A stretch of 9,291 bases of DNA from Nitrospirota bacterium (GTDB lineage: Bacteria > Nitrospirota > Nitrospiria > Nitrospirales > UBA8639): NCBI GenBank assembly GCA_003235785.1, contig QJYE01000014.1:1-9291 (forward strand). The letters run 5' to 3'. The notes beneath the pieces were generated by a model. The model saw nothing but the letters and a program-made list of their open reading frames with translations. It had not been told where the DNA came from and did not search any database. A program made the translations under genes and the position numbers. This document shows, in pieces, positions 1-5,834 of this stretch. Each line of letters begins with the position of its first letter. The stretch's first letter is position 1.

Positions 1-1895
1 ACACCAGTGTGGCCCGGCGTCTGGCCGATTCGGTGGAAACCGCTCTTAAGATGACTCAGGGGCTTGTCGGGGTGCTGACCGAAGATGAACAGGTTCGGAT
101 TTATAGTGAGCACTTGGCCTGTCTGCAATGTGGCGTGAGTTATTCAGAAATAGCTCCGCGTGTGTTTTCCTTTAACAGCCCTCATGGAGCCTGTCCGGCA
201 TGTGATGGGATCGGGTATGAGTCTTCAGGTGGCGCAGACCACGACGAATGGACCTTCGAGACACCATGCGAGGTTTGTCGAGGGGGTCGTCTGAGGCAGG
301 AAAGTCTGGCGATCAAAGTCGGAGGACTCTCCATCGCGGAGGTCACGCATTTGTCGGTACGGCAAACGTTGGAATTTCTTGATGCGTTGAATTTGACAGA
401 TCGAGAGCAACTCATCGGGCAACGCGTCATGAAGGAAATTCGTGAACGTGTAGAATTTCTCCTTAATGTGGGGTTGGCGTATCTGACCTTGGATCGTCCA
501 TCGGCGACGCTCTCCGGAGGTGAGGGTCAACGTATTCGATTGGCCACGCAAATTGGATCAGGATTGGTGGGTGTGTTGTATATTCTGGATGAACCCAGTA
601 TCGGCCTGCACCAGCGAGATCATCGCCGATTATTGCAAACGCTGCTACGGTTGCGAGATATGGGGAATACCGTCGTCGTCGTCGAGCATGATGCCGAGAC
701 GATGCGGGCGGCTGATTATGTGCTGGACTTAGGCCCTGGAGCCGGCGTGGAAGGTGGAAAGGTTGTGGCGGCTGGCCCGCCTTCGGTCATTATGGCGGAT
801 CCCAATTCGTTGACCGGGCAGTATTTGAACGGAACCCGGCGTGTGACCTTGCCTCTTCGTCAACGAACGCCAAAAGGGTTTCTGACCGTCGTTGGTGCGA
901 AGAAGCATAACCTCCAAGATGTGAGTGTGAAGATCCCTCTGGGGCTCTTCACCTGTGTGACCGGGGTCTCGGGGTCCGGGAAAAGTACCCTGGTGATTGA
1001 TGTGGTCTTCCGGTCGCTGGGACAAGGTTTCGCACAGAAGAAACCGGTCTTTGAAGGCTGTCGGGCCATTCATGGGCTTGAACATTTGGATAAACTGATT
1101 GATATTGATCAATCGCCCATCGGGCGGACTCCCCGTTCCAACCCCGCCACCTACACGGGCCTCTTCAGTTTTATCCGGGATGTGTTTGCCCAATTGCCGG
1201 AATCTCGTGTGCGAGGATACAAGCCGGGGCGTTACAGCTTCAATGTCAAAGGGGGGCGATGCGAAGCCTGTCAGGGCGACGGGTTGATCAAAATTGAAAT
1301 GCATTTTCTCCCGGATATTTATGTAACCTGCGAGGCCTGCAGTGGCCAACGGTATAACCGGGAAACCTTAGATGTCATGTACAAGGGGCGAACCATTGCG
1401 GACGTGTTAAATATGACGGTTGCCGAGGCACTGGAATTTTTCGTCAATATCCCACCTATTCGCGCGCGCCTACAAACGTTGTCAGATGTCGGGCTACATT
1501 ATATTAAGCTGGGGCAATCGGCGACGACCTTGTCAGGAGGGGAGGCCCAACGGGTCAAGCTCTCGAAGGAACTGTCTAAGCGCCCGACGGGTCGGACCTT
1601 GTACATTTTAGATGAGCCCACAACAGGGTTGCATTTTGTGGATATTCAACGGCTATTAGATGTGCTGGATCGTTTGGTGGAAGCCGGCAATACCATTCTC
1701 GTGATCGAGCATAATCTCGATGTGATTCGGAATGCGGATTGGGTGATTGATTTGGGTCCCGAAGGGGGCGATCAAGGCGGATGTGTGGTGGCCGAGGGCA
1801 CTCCCGAGTCAGTGATGCATGTTCAAGCTTCGCGAACAGGGCAGGCGCTGGTGGAGGAAAAGGAGGCCTTCAGTGATGCGGTCAAAAAACACTAG
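1..1895 (+). CDS. uvrA: UvrA, excinuclease ABC subunit A (C-terminal part; 5' end outside window)
   Basis: UvrA is the damage-recognition ATPase of nucleotide excision repair; it dimerises on DNA and loads UvrB. The reading frame is open from the left edge (first full codon at 3), and about 630 residues are visible of a protein usually about 940 long. Numbering from the codon at 9, zinc module 1 is C38/C41/C62/C65. The first ABC signature is LSGGEGQR (168-175), with Walker B ILDEPSIGLHQ near 192-202. The second Walker A is GVSGSGKST (319-327). Zinc module 2 is C418/C421/C441/C444, the second signature is LSGGEAQR (508-515), and the second Walker B is ILDEPTTGLH. The first Walker A and most of the UvrB-binding domain lie upstream. 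Only 21 residues separate C65 from C87 (PCEVC), where E. coli-type UvrA carries an insertion domain of roughly 110 residues. The frame is otherwise intact and the catalytic motifs are complete, so it is probably functional. The stop overlaps the convergent gene's stop by 3 nt. Confidence 0.97.
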   Translation, partial: TSVARRLADSVETALKMTQGLVGVLTEDEQVRIYSEHLACLQCGVSYSEIAPRVFSFNSPHGACPACDGIGYESSGGADHDEWTFETPCEVCRGGRLRQESLAIKVGGLSIAEVTHLSVRQTLEFLDALNLTDREQLIGQRVMKEIRERVEFLLNVGLAYLTLDRPSATLSGGEGQRIRLATQIGSGLVGVLYILDEPSIGLHQRDHRRLLQTLLRLRDMGNTVVVVEHDAETMRAADYVLDLGPGAGVEGGKVVAAGPPSVIMADPNSLTGQYLNGTRRVTLPLRQRTPKGFLTVVGAKKHNLQDVSVKIPLGLFTCVTGVSGSGKSTLVIDVVFRSLGQGFAQKKPVFEGCRAIHGLEHLDKLIDIDQSPIGRTPRSNPATYTGLFSFIRDVFAQLPESRVRGYKPGRYSFNVKGGRCEACQGDGLIKIEMHFLPDIYVTCEACSGQRYNRETLDVMYKGRTIADVLNMTVAEALEFFVNIPPIRARLQTLSDVGLHYIKLGQSATTLSGGEAQRVKLSKELSKRPTGRTLYILDEPTTGLHFVDIQRLLDVLDRLVEAGNTILVIEHNLDVIRNADWVIDLGPEGGDQGGCVVAEGTPESVMHVQASRTGQALVEEKEAFSDAVKKH

Positions 1896-2071
1896 GCTTT
1901 TTTCTTGTAAATATTCAGACCAATTTTTTCTTCCCGGTCCGGGATAGATACGTTACCCTCTGTCGAAGCAATAATCGTTGTTTTGCCTGATGATGATGGC
2001 CCAAAATCTTTTGAGAGATCAACCTTAATCGTTAGCATCGTACCTTCTACTGTCAATTCCACGTTTTTCAT
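1892..2071 (-). CDS. Small conserved-looking protein, 59 aa, function unknown
   Basis: This short minus-strand gene starts at ATG 2071-2069 and ends at TAG 1894-1892. A good ribosome-binding site (GAGGGGA) sits about 8 bases before the start. The product begins MKNVELTVEGTMLTIKVDL and continues with a Gly/Ser/Lys patch (DFGPSSSGKTT), then IASTEGNVSIP, and a lysine-rich C terminus (NIYKKKA). It has no signal peptide, membrane segment or cysteine. Alternating hydrophobic residues suggest a mostly beta structure. I recall similar proteins of about 60 residues, with an FG..SGK...IAST.GN pattern, annotated as hypothetical in several environmental bacteria; that is memory and has not been searched. 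SGKT resembles part of a P-loop, but no GxxxxGK precedes it, so nucleotide binding is not supported. It lies 64 bases downstream of the membrane-protein gene and may be the last gene of that group. Its stop codon shares CTAG with the uvrA stop. Confidence 0.8.
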   Translation of the reverse strand: MKNVELTVEGTMLTIKVDLSKDFGPSSSGKTTIIASTEGNVSIPDREEKIGLNIYKKKA

Positions 2072-2135
2072 TGGTGTGTCCCCTCACTCGTTGAGATCAA
2101 TAAATGTGTCAATAGTTTCTGAGAATAGCAGGTTG

Positions 2136-2477
2136 CTACTTAGAAAATCCGGCTAACATGAAGAGGGCCCCTACGCCACAGGCAAAAGGGATCAGAGAGG
2201 TCCAGAGTACCCATTCTCCTTGAGTCCAGCCTTTGCCTGATGCAAATTGTGGAGCCTGGCTTTTAAAAATAAATTCGTACACAAAAATGAATGTTCCAAA
2301 TATCAGGACCAGCACTCGGCTGGTCCGGGGCCAGGTATAGAGACCGACCAAGAGGTAGCTCGTCAGATGGAATCCGCTAAAGGCACAGAGCAGGGGAGAG
2401 AGCACGAAATAGAGAAAAAGGGTCGAAAGTTTGTTGGATCCCATGGATCGTGAGAGCGCGAATTCAGAATTAAGCAT
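2136..2477 (-). CDS. Small integral membrane protein, three predicted helices, unknown function
   Basis: The 113-residue product has three hydrophobic stretches: about residues 18-47 (one long or two short helices, beginning LSTLFLYFVLSPLLCAF), 55-71 (VLVLIFGTFIFVYEF) and 90-110 (VLWTSLIPFACGVGALF). A polar loop rich in Gly, Gln and Lys (about 72-88) joins the last two. I do not recognise the family. The gene starts 9 bases after the stop of the zinc-finger-like gene on the same strand, so the two are very probably co-transcribed. The start is uncertain: ATG at 2477 has no clear Shine-Dalgarno sequence, and a second in-frame ATG at 2444 (MGSNKL) would give 102 residues and keep all three helices. 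Translational coupling to the upstream gene could explain the weak site. A membrane partner for the zinc-finger protein is an inference from adjacency only. Confidence 0.75.
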   Translation of the reverse strand: MLNSEFALSRSMGSNKLSTLFLYFVLSPLLCAFSGFHLTSYLLVGLYTWPRTSRVLVLIFGTFIFVYEFIFKSQAPQFASGKGWTQGEWVLWTSLIPFACGVGALFMLAGFSK

Positions 2478-2486
2478 TATTGGCTT

Positions 2487-2762
2487 TCAGGAAGAAACCG
2501 ACGACACGGTTTTGCCTGAAGGAGAGGCCAGTTGGGGAGCGTCACAGGTTTGGCAGACACGAGGGCGTCGTTTAAGGTAGGAGACTTTCCCGCTGGCCAA
2601 ACAACTATAATGGACGAATTTTTCACAAATACTGCAGCGAGACCATCCGCCACGCAACATTGTCTGGTTGCGATACAGCCCGTCCCCGCAGACTCCACAG
2701 GATTCAGGTTCAATGCCGAGGAGCAACGGCTCCCATTCTCCAGCTCGATTTCGAATGCTCAT
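2487..2762 (-). CDS. Small C4HC3 zinc-finger-like (PHD/RING-like) protein
   Basis: The 91-residue protein carries eight potential zinc ligands in a strict order: C22, C25, C43, C46, H51, C54, C70, C73. The pattern is C-x2-C-x17-C-x2-C-x4-H-x2-C-x15-C-x2-C, which fits the PHD-type C4HC3 consensus. The central block CSICEKFVHYSCL is the most finger-like part. The usual PHD tryptophan two residues before the seventh ligand is absent (RPRVC), so a bacterial treble-clef or Prok-RING-type finger is an equally good reading. A basic stretch (KRRPR) precedes the last ligand pair, and the tail is Ser-rich. There is no signal peptide or membrane segment, so it is probably cytosolic. The ATG at 2762 has no clear ribosome-binding site, and a -10-like box lies just upstream. 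It is the first gene of a minus-strand group, 9 bases from the membrane-protein gene. Zinc binding is strongly suggested; a role in ubiquitin-like or chromatin-like functions is not shown. Confidence 0.8.
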   Translation of the reverse strand: MSIRNRAGEWEPLLLGIEPESCGVCGDGLYRNQTMLRGGWSRCSICEKFVHYSCLASGKVSYLKRRPRVCQTCDAPQLASPSGKTVSSVSS

Positions 2763-2770
2763 AGTATGAG

Positions 2771-2800
2771 AGTATACTGAGATCGAGAGGATGAAAACAA
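2771..2800 (-). promoter_or_regulatory. Candidate sigma70-type promoter for the zinc-finger/membrane gene group
   Basis: On the minus strand, TATACT (2776-2771) matches five of six bases of the -10 consensus. A weak -35, TTGTTT (2800-2795), lies 18 bases upstream. The -10 box ends only 8 bases before the ATG at 2762, so a transcript from it would be leaderless or almost so. This would fit the absence of a Shine-Dalgarno sequence. No other promoter stands out for this gene group. Confidence 0.4.
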
Positions 2801-2861
2801 TTGGACCTAATCCAAGAATTTTGTCTCAAGGAGTGACTTGGACGGTTAATCCTATGATAAT

Positions 2862-2889
2862 TTGACAGGTGAAAAAATCTTTTGATAGG
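2862..2889 (+). promoter_or_regulatory. Candidate promoter for the prenyl diphosphate synthase gene
   Basis: A perfect -35 hexamer TTGACA (2862-2867) is followed after 16 bases by GATAGG (2884-2889), a poor -10 that keeps only the central ATA. Transcription would start near 2896, about 40 bases before the GTG start. The spacing is acceptable but the -10 is weak, so this is tentative. The divergent region also holds a near-repeated TTGGAC...TAATCC motif (2801-2813 and 2838-2852). Confidence 0.25.
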
Positions 2890-2936
2890 GTCCTCATCGA
2901 ATTTCCTAGCCTTTAATAGCCTTTCTTCGCTCCCTT

Positions 2937-3827
2937 GTGGACATTTACCAGTATTTAGACCAGCAGCGTCAACGGGTTGACCGGTATCTGGAGCAAAGCC
3001 TTCCAGACAGCTTGCGTGATCCCGAGAAGCTCTATGAATCCATGCGGTACAGCCTGCTGGGTGGCGGCAAACGGGTGCGGCCCATTTTGACGATCGCGGC
3101 AGCCCAAGCCTTAGGGTATGACCACGATGCCATGTTGCCCTTTGCCGCTTCGCTGGAATTTGTTCACACCTATTCGCTGGTTCACGATGATCTGCCCGCG
3201 ATGGATGATGATGATTATCGCCGGGGGCGGCTCACCAACCATAAGGTGTTTGGGGATGGGATGGCGATTCTGGCAGGGGATGCCTTGCTCACCATGGCCT
3301 TTGAGTTGTGCAGCCAAGACGAATCCCGCTCCGGCCTAACTGCCAGTCAACAATTACAAATAGTCAGGGAGCTGGCGTATGGCTCGGGCCATCAAGGTAT
3401 GGTGGGTGGGCAGGTGATGGATATTCAGGCCGAAAACCAAGAGGTTGAACTGGCGCATCTCCAAAAAATCCATTCCCATAAAACCGGACAACTGATTCGT
3501 GCGGCGGTCCGCATAGGCGGCATTATTGGCGGGGCCTCGTCCGCACAAATGGAATCCTTGACCGGCTATGCCGAAGATATCGGATTAGCCTTTCAAATCG
3601 CTGATGATGTCCTGAATATGGTAGGCACGCGCGAGGAATTGGGGAAGGATGCGGGGACGGACGAAAAGCGAGGGAAAAAAACCTATCCTTCATTTTTTGG
3701 CATTGATGGGGCCCGGCAATTGGGTGATGATTGCGTCGAGCGGGCTGTGAAGCGACTGGAATCTTTTGATCATCAAGCCGATCCGCTTCGACAAATGGCT
3801 GCTTATATCATGTCGAGAAGAAATTGA
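2937..3827 (+). CDS. ispA: Farnesyl/geranylgeranyl diphosphate synthase (short-chain trans-prenyltransferase)
   Basis: This cytosolic enzyme condenses isopentenyl diphosphate with allylic diphosphates to give C15 or C20 prenyl diphosphates for quinones, undecaprenol and hopanoids. The 296 residues match the usual family length of about 295-300. Visible motifs are GGGKRVRP (42-49), the first Asp-rich motif DDLPAMD (84-90) followed by DDDYRRG, HKTGQL (181-186), GGQVMDI (157-163), and the second Asp-rich region QIADDVLNMVG (220-230) with KRGKKTYPS after it. The second motif reads DDxxN (N227) rather than DDxxD, a variant I recall from several bacterial homologues. The LPAM insert in the first motif is typical of bacterial FPP synthases, but product length cannot be fixed from sequence. 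GTG 2937 is the only plausible start after the in-frame stop at 2907, and no ribosome-binding site is evident. The following hpnA suggests use in hopanoid synthesis. Confidence 0.93.
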   Translation: MDIYQYLDQQRQRVDRYLEQSLPDSLRDPEKLYESMRYSLLGGGKRVRPILTIAAAQALGYDHDAMLPFAASLEFVHTYSLVHDDLPAMDDDDYRRGRLTNHKVFGDGMAILAGDALLTMAFELCSQDESRSGLTASQQLQIVRELAYGSGHQGMVGGQVMDIQAENQEVELAHLQKIHSHKTGQLIRAAVRIGGIIGGASSAQMESLTGYAEDIGLAFQIADDVLNMVGTREELGKDAGTDEKRGKKTYPSFFGIDGARQLGDDCVERAVKRLESFDHQADPLRQMAAYIMSRRN

Positions 3828-3929
3828 ACCACGCCTGACCTGTTCTTTCATTTCATATCACGGTATCGGAACCCTTTTTTCGTCTGACTCCTGGCGTATT
3901 GGTCAGTTGAGATCAAGCCTCGTATTCAT

Positions 3930-4916
3930 ATGAAAGTCCTTATTACCGGATCATCTGGATTCATTGGAGCGGCGGTGACACGGGCCGTCATCGCTAAAGG
4001 CGACGAGGTGAGGGTCTTAGTTCGCCCAAACAGCAATCTGAGGAATCTAGGAGGATTGCCGGTTGAAACGGTTCAAGGAGACTTGCAAGATCCTCCCTCC
4101 TTAAAGAAGGCGGTGGCTGGTTGCCAGGGGGTCTATCATGTCGCTGCTCATTATGCCCTCTGGGACAAAAATCCCAAGACGTTTTATCAGGTGAATGTGG
4201 AGGGGACCACGCAGCTCTTTCGGGCTGCGGAAGACGCCGGCGTTGAACGCATTGTCTATACCAGTACCATTGGAGCCATAGGGTTGCCTGCCGATGGAGG
4301 GTTAGGTCGTGAAGAGTTGTTTCCTTCTGAGGCGCAACTTTCAGGAGATTATAAACGATCAAAATTTTTAGCAGAGCAGGAAGTGCTAAAAATGGCTCAG
4401 CAAGGGTTGCCCGTAGTGATTGTGAATCCCACGGCTCCCATAGGGGAAAGGGATATCAAGCCTACGCCAACAGGCCAGATTATCGTTGATTTCATGAACG
4501 GTCGGATGTTTGCGTATATTGAAACGGGGATGAACCTGATCGATGTCGAAGATGTCGCGATGGGACATGTGCGAGCCATGGAGAGAGGCCGGATTGGTGA
4601 GCGGTATATTCTTGGGAATAAAAATCTGATGTTTCGAGAGATTTGTCAGATGTTGAGTCGATTGACTGGTGTTCGCGCTCCCCGTATTCGGTTACCCTGG
4701 AGGTTGATTCTTCCGCTTGCCCATATGAATACCTGGATGGCTAATCTCGTGACCCATAAAACTCCCCGAATTCCCCTTGAAGGGGTGCGGATGGCCAAGT
4801 ACCGGATGCATTATGATTGCACAAAAGCCTTGAAGGAGCTTGATCTTCCGCAGACACCTGTAGAAACGGCTCTCAAAAAAGCGATAGAGTGGTTTCGTCA
4901 AAATCAATACGTCTGA
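3930..4916 (+). CDS. hpnA: Hopanoid-associated sugar epimerase-like NAD-dependent dehydratase/epimerase
   Basis: This is an extended short-chain dehydrogenase/reductase of the NAD-dependent epimerase family, and it most resembles HpnA, found in hopanoid gene clusters and thought to act on the hopanoid side chain or its sugar. The 328-residue length fits. The N terminus MKVLITGSSGFIGAAV holds the GxxGxxG NAD-binding motif (G7, G10, G13), followed by the GDL motif near 50-52. The active-site region shows YTSTIGAIG (110-118) and the YxxxK pair Y141/K145 in GDYKRSK. The NPTAPIGERDIKPTPTGQ stretch (166-183) is characteristic of HpnA-like members. It starts at ATG 3930 with no strong Shine-Dalgarno sequence. 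The 102-base gap after the prenyl synthase gene shows no clear terminator, so the two may be co-transcribed. No squalene synthase, cyclase or other hpn gene lies in the window, so the hopanoid role rests on the family assignment. Confidence 0.88.
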   Translation: MKVLITGSSGFIGAAVTRAVIAKGDEVRVLVRPNSNLRNLGGLPVETVQGDLQDPPSLKKAVAGCQGVYHVAAHYALWDKNPKTFYQVNVEGTTQLFRAAEDAGVERIVYTSTIGAIGLPADGGLGREELFPSEAQLSGDYKRSKFLAEQEVLKMAQQGLPVVIVNPTAPIGERDIKPTPTGQIIVDFMNGRMFAYIETGMNLIDVEDVAMGHVRAMERGRIGERYILGNKNLMFREICQMLSRLTGVRAPRIRLPWRLILPLAHMNTWMANLVTHKTPRIPLEGVRMAKYRMHYDCTKALKELDLPQTPVETALKKAIEWFRQNQYV

Positions 4917-4976
4917 GGCCATCTCCATAAAGAAATTTTCGTCCAGTCCTGAGCTTTGCCGAAGGGAAGGCTGCAA

Positions 4977-5130
4977 CCAGTTTAGCGCGCGGAGCGTCCT
5001 TCCTGTACGTGAGAATGGAAAACTGGCGGCCTGCCTTCGCCGAGCCTACTCCGCCGAAGTAGCTTCGGCTACGAAGGCTGGGAGCCGCTACGGCCGCTTG
5101 CGCGCCAAAGCTGGCTTCAGCGGCGAGCGC
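4977..5130. repeat. G+C-rich hairpin-rich intergenic element, probable dispersed repeat
   Basis: The 362-base gap between hpnA and the next gene contains a stretch unlike its surroundings (40 of 60 bases are G or C in 5041-5100 by hand count). It is packed with inverted repeats. CCAGTTT (4977-4983) pairs with AAACTGG (5020-5026). GCCTTCG (5033-5039) pairs with CGAAGGC (5072-5078), enclosing AGCC/GGCT (5043-5046/5067-5070). GCCGAAG/CTTCGGC (5053-5059/5063-5069) can instead fold as GTAGC-TTCG-GCTAC (5059-5072). GCCGCT (5093-5098) pairs with AGCGGC (5119-5124), around a GCCA/TGGC hairpin (5104-5115). A 105-codon frame on the minus strand crosses it, but its low-complexity Ala/Ser-rich product looks like read-through of a repeat. 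It may be a REP/MITE-like element or a structured RNA; only one copy is visible here. The remainder of the gap (4917-4976, 5131-5278) shows no gene. Confidence 0.5.
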
Positions 5131-5278
5131 GAAGGCCGGGAACGTCGCCGTGCTTATTTCATCCTGATAAGGTGGGACATTTGTTTTCAACAGTACCAGT
5201 ATGGGCGTTGAGAAGAGATTCTACTCCATGGTCTGCCGTCGCTTGAGGCTGTGACCAAAAGGTCGGTATGATGTGCCT

Positions 5279-5680
5279 ATGAGAGGATTTTTAATTCGAT
5301 GCGTGATTACCGGCTTGGCGGTATTGCTGGCGAGTCAAGTCATTCCAGGCATTGAAATACGAAGCTTTGGGTCAGGGGTTGCGGCGGTCGTGATTCTGTC
5401 GTTGTTAAACGCCATTATACGACCGGTTCTTTACCTGTTGTCTGTCCCGTTTATTCTGGTGACATTAGGCTTCTTCATGGTGTTAATTAACGCCTTCTTG
5501 CTCTATTTGGTCGGAGCGCTTGTGAAGGGCTTTATCGTCTCCGGGTTTTGGCCGGCAGTCGGTGGTGCGATTTTTATTAGTGTGATCAGCGCTATACTCA
5601 ATATCTGGATTTCAGACCAAGGCCGTATTGAGACCGTGACCTATTCGCAATCAGGGCGAAAAATTCGACATATCAATTAA
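5279..5680 (+). CDS. YvlD / phage holin 4 family small membrane protein
   Basis: This 133-residue integral membrane protein has about four helices: residues 5-24 (LIRCVITGLAVLLASQVIPG), 31-53, 55-80 (VPFILVTLGFFMVLINAFLL) and 92-110 (FWPAVGGAIFISVISAILN). The block NAIIRPVLYLLSVPFILVTL, followed by GFF and a downstream Asn, is the hallmark of the family called 'phage holin family 4' or YvlD (Pfam Phage_holin_4_2). Despite the name, these are common chromosomal proteins of unknown role, and no phage genes are nearby. The C-terminal 20 residues are polar and basic. I chose ATG 5279 because MRGFLIR matches the usual start of homologues. A GTG at 5273 would add two residues and lies 10 bases from AAAAGG. 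That AGG sits in a small hairpin, GACC-AAAA-GGTC (5253-5264), which could mask it. Confidence 0.88.
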   Translation: MRGFLIRCVITGLAVLLASQVIPGIEIRSFGSGVAAVVILSLLNAIIRPVLYLLSVPFILVTLGFFMVLINAFLLYLVGALVKGFIVSGFWPAVGGAIFISVISAILNIWISDQGRIETVTYSQSGRKIRHIN

Positions 5681-5834
5681 TGGAAGAATGCGACATGTCT
5701 TCTATCTATGAAATCCGGTTAGGAAATCCGGACAACCAAGCAGTGTCCGAGTGAGGAAGAGAATAGTAAGACGTTGCGCATCTTCAAATCTATAGAATCT
5801 AAACATCTCCAGGTAACAGAGAGGACGTATATGC

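Noticed and set aside
729..1349. Long minus-strand open frame (206 codons) inside uvrA
   Set aside because: It lies fully antisense to a well-conserved uvrA segment and has no family-like motifs; a shadow of the real gene.
2477..2713. Minus-strand 78-codon frame in another phase over the zinc-finger gene
   Set aside because: It destroys the ordered Cys/His pattern seen in the other frame and has no motif of its own.
4873..5190. Minus-strand 105-codon frame across the hpnA end and the following gap
   Set aside because: The product is Ala/Ser-rich low complexity from the hairpin-rich element, overlaps the end of hpnA, and shows no clear ribosome-binding site or recognisable domain.
5279..5680. 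Prophage or lysis module suggested by the 'phage holin' family name
   Set aside because: No endolysin, integrase or structural phage gene is nearby; the family is common on bacterial chromosomes.
5774..5798. Promoter before the kinase gene (TTGCGC ... TAGAAT)
   Set aside because: Spacing is only 13 bases and the -35 is weak; not supportable.
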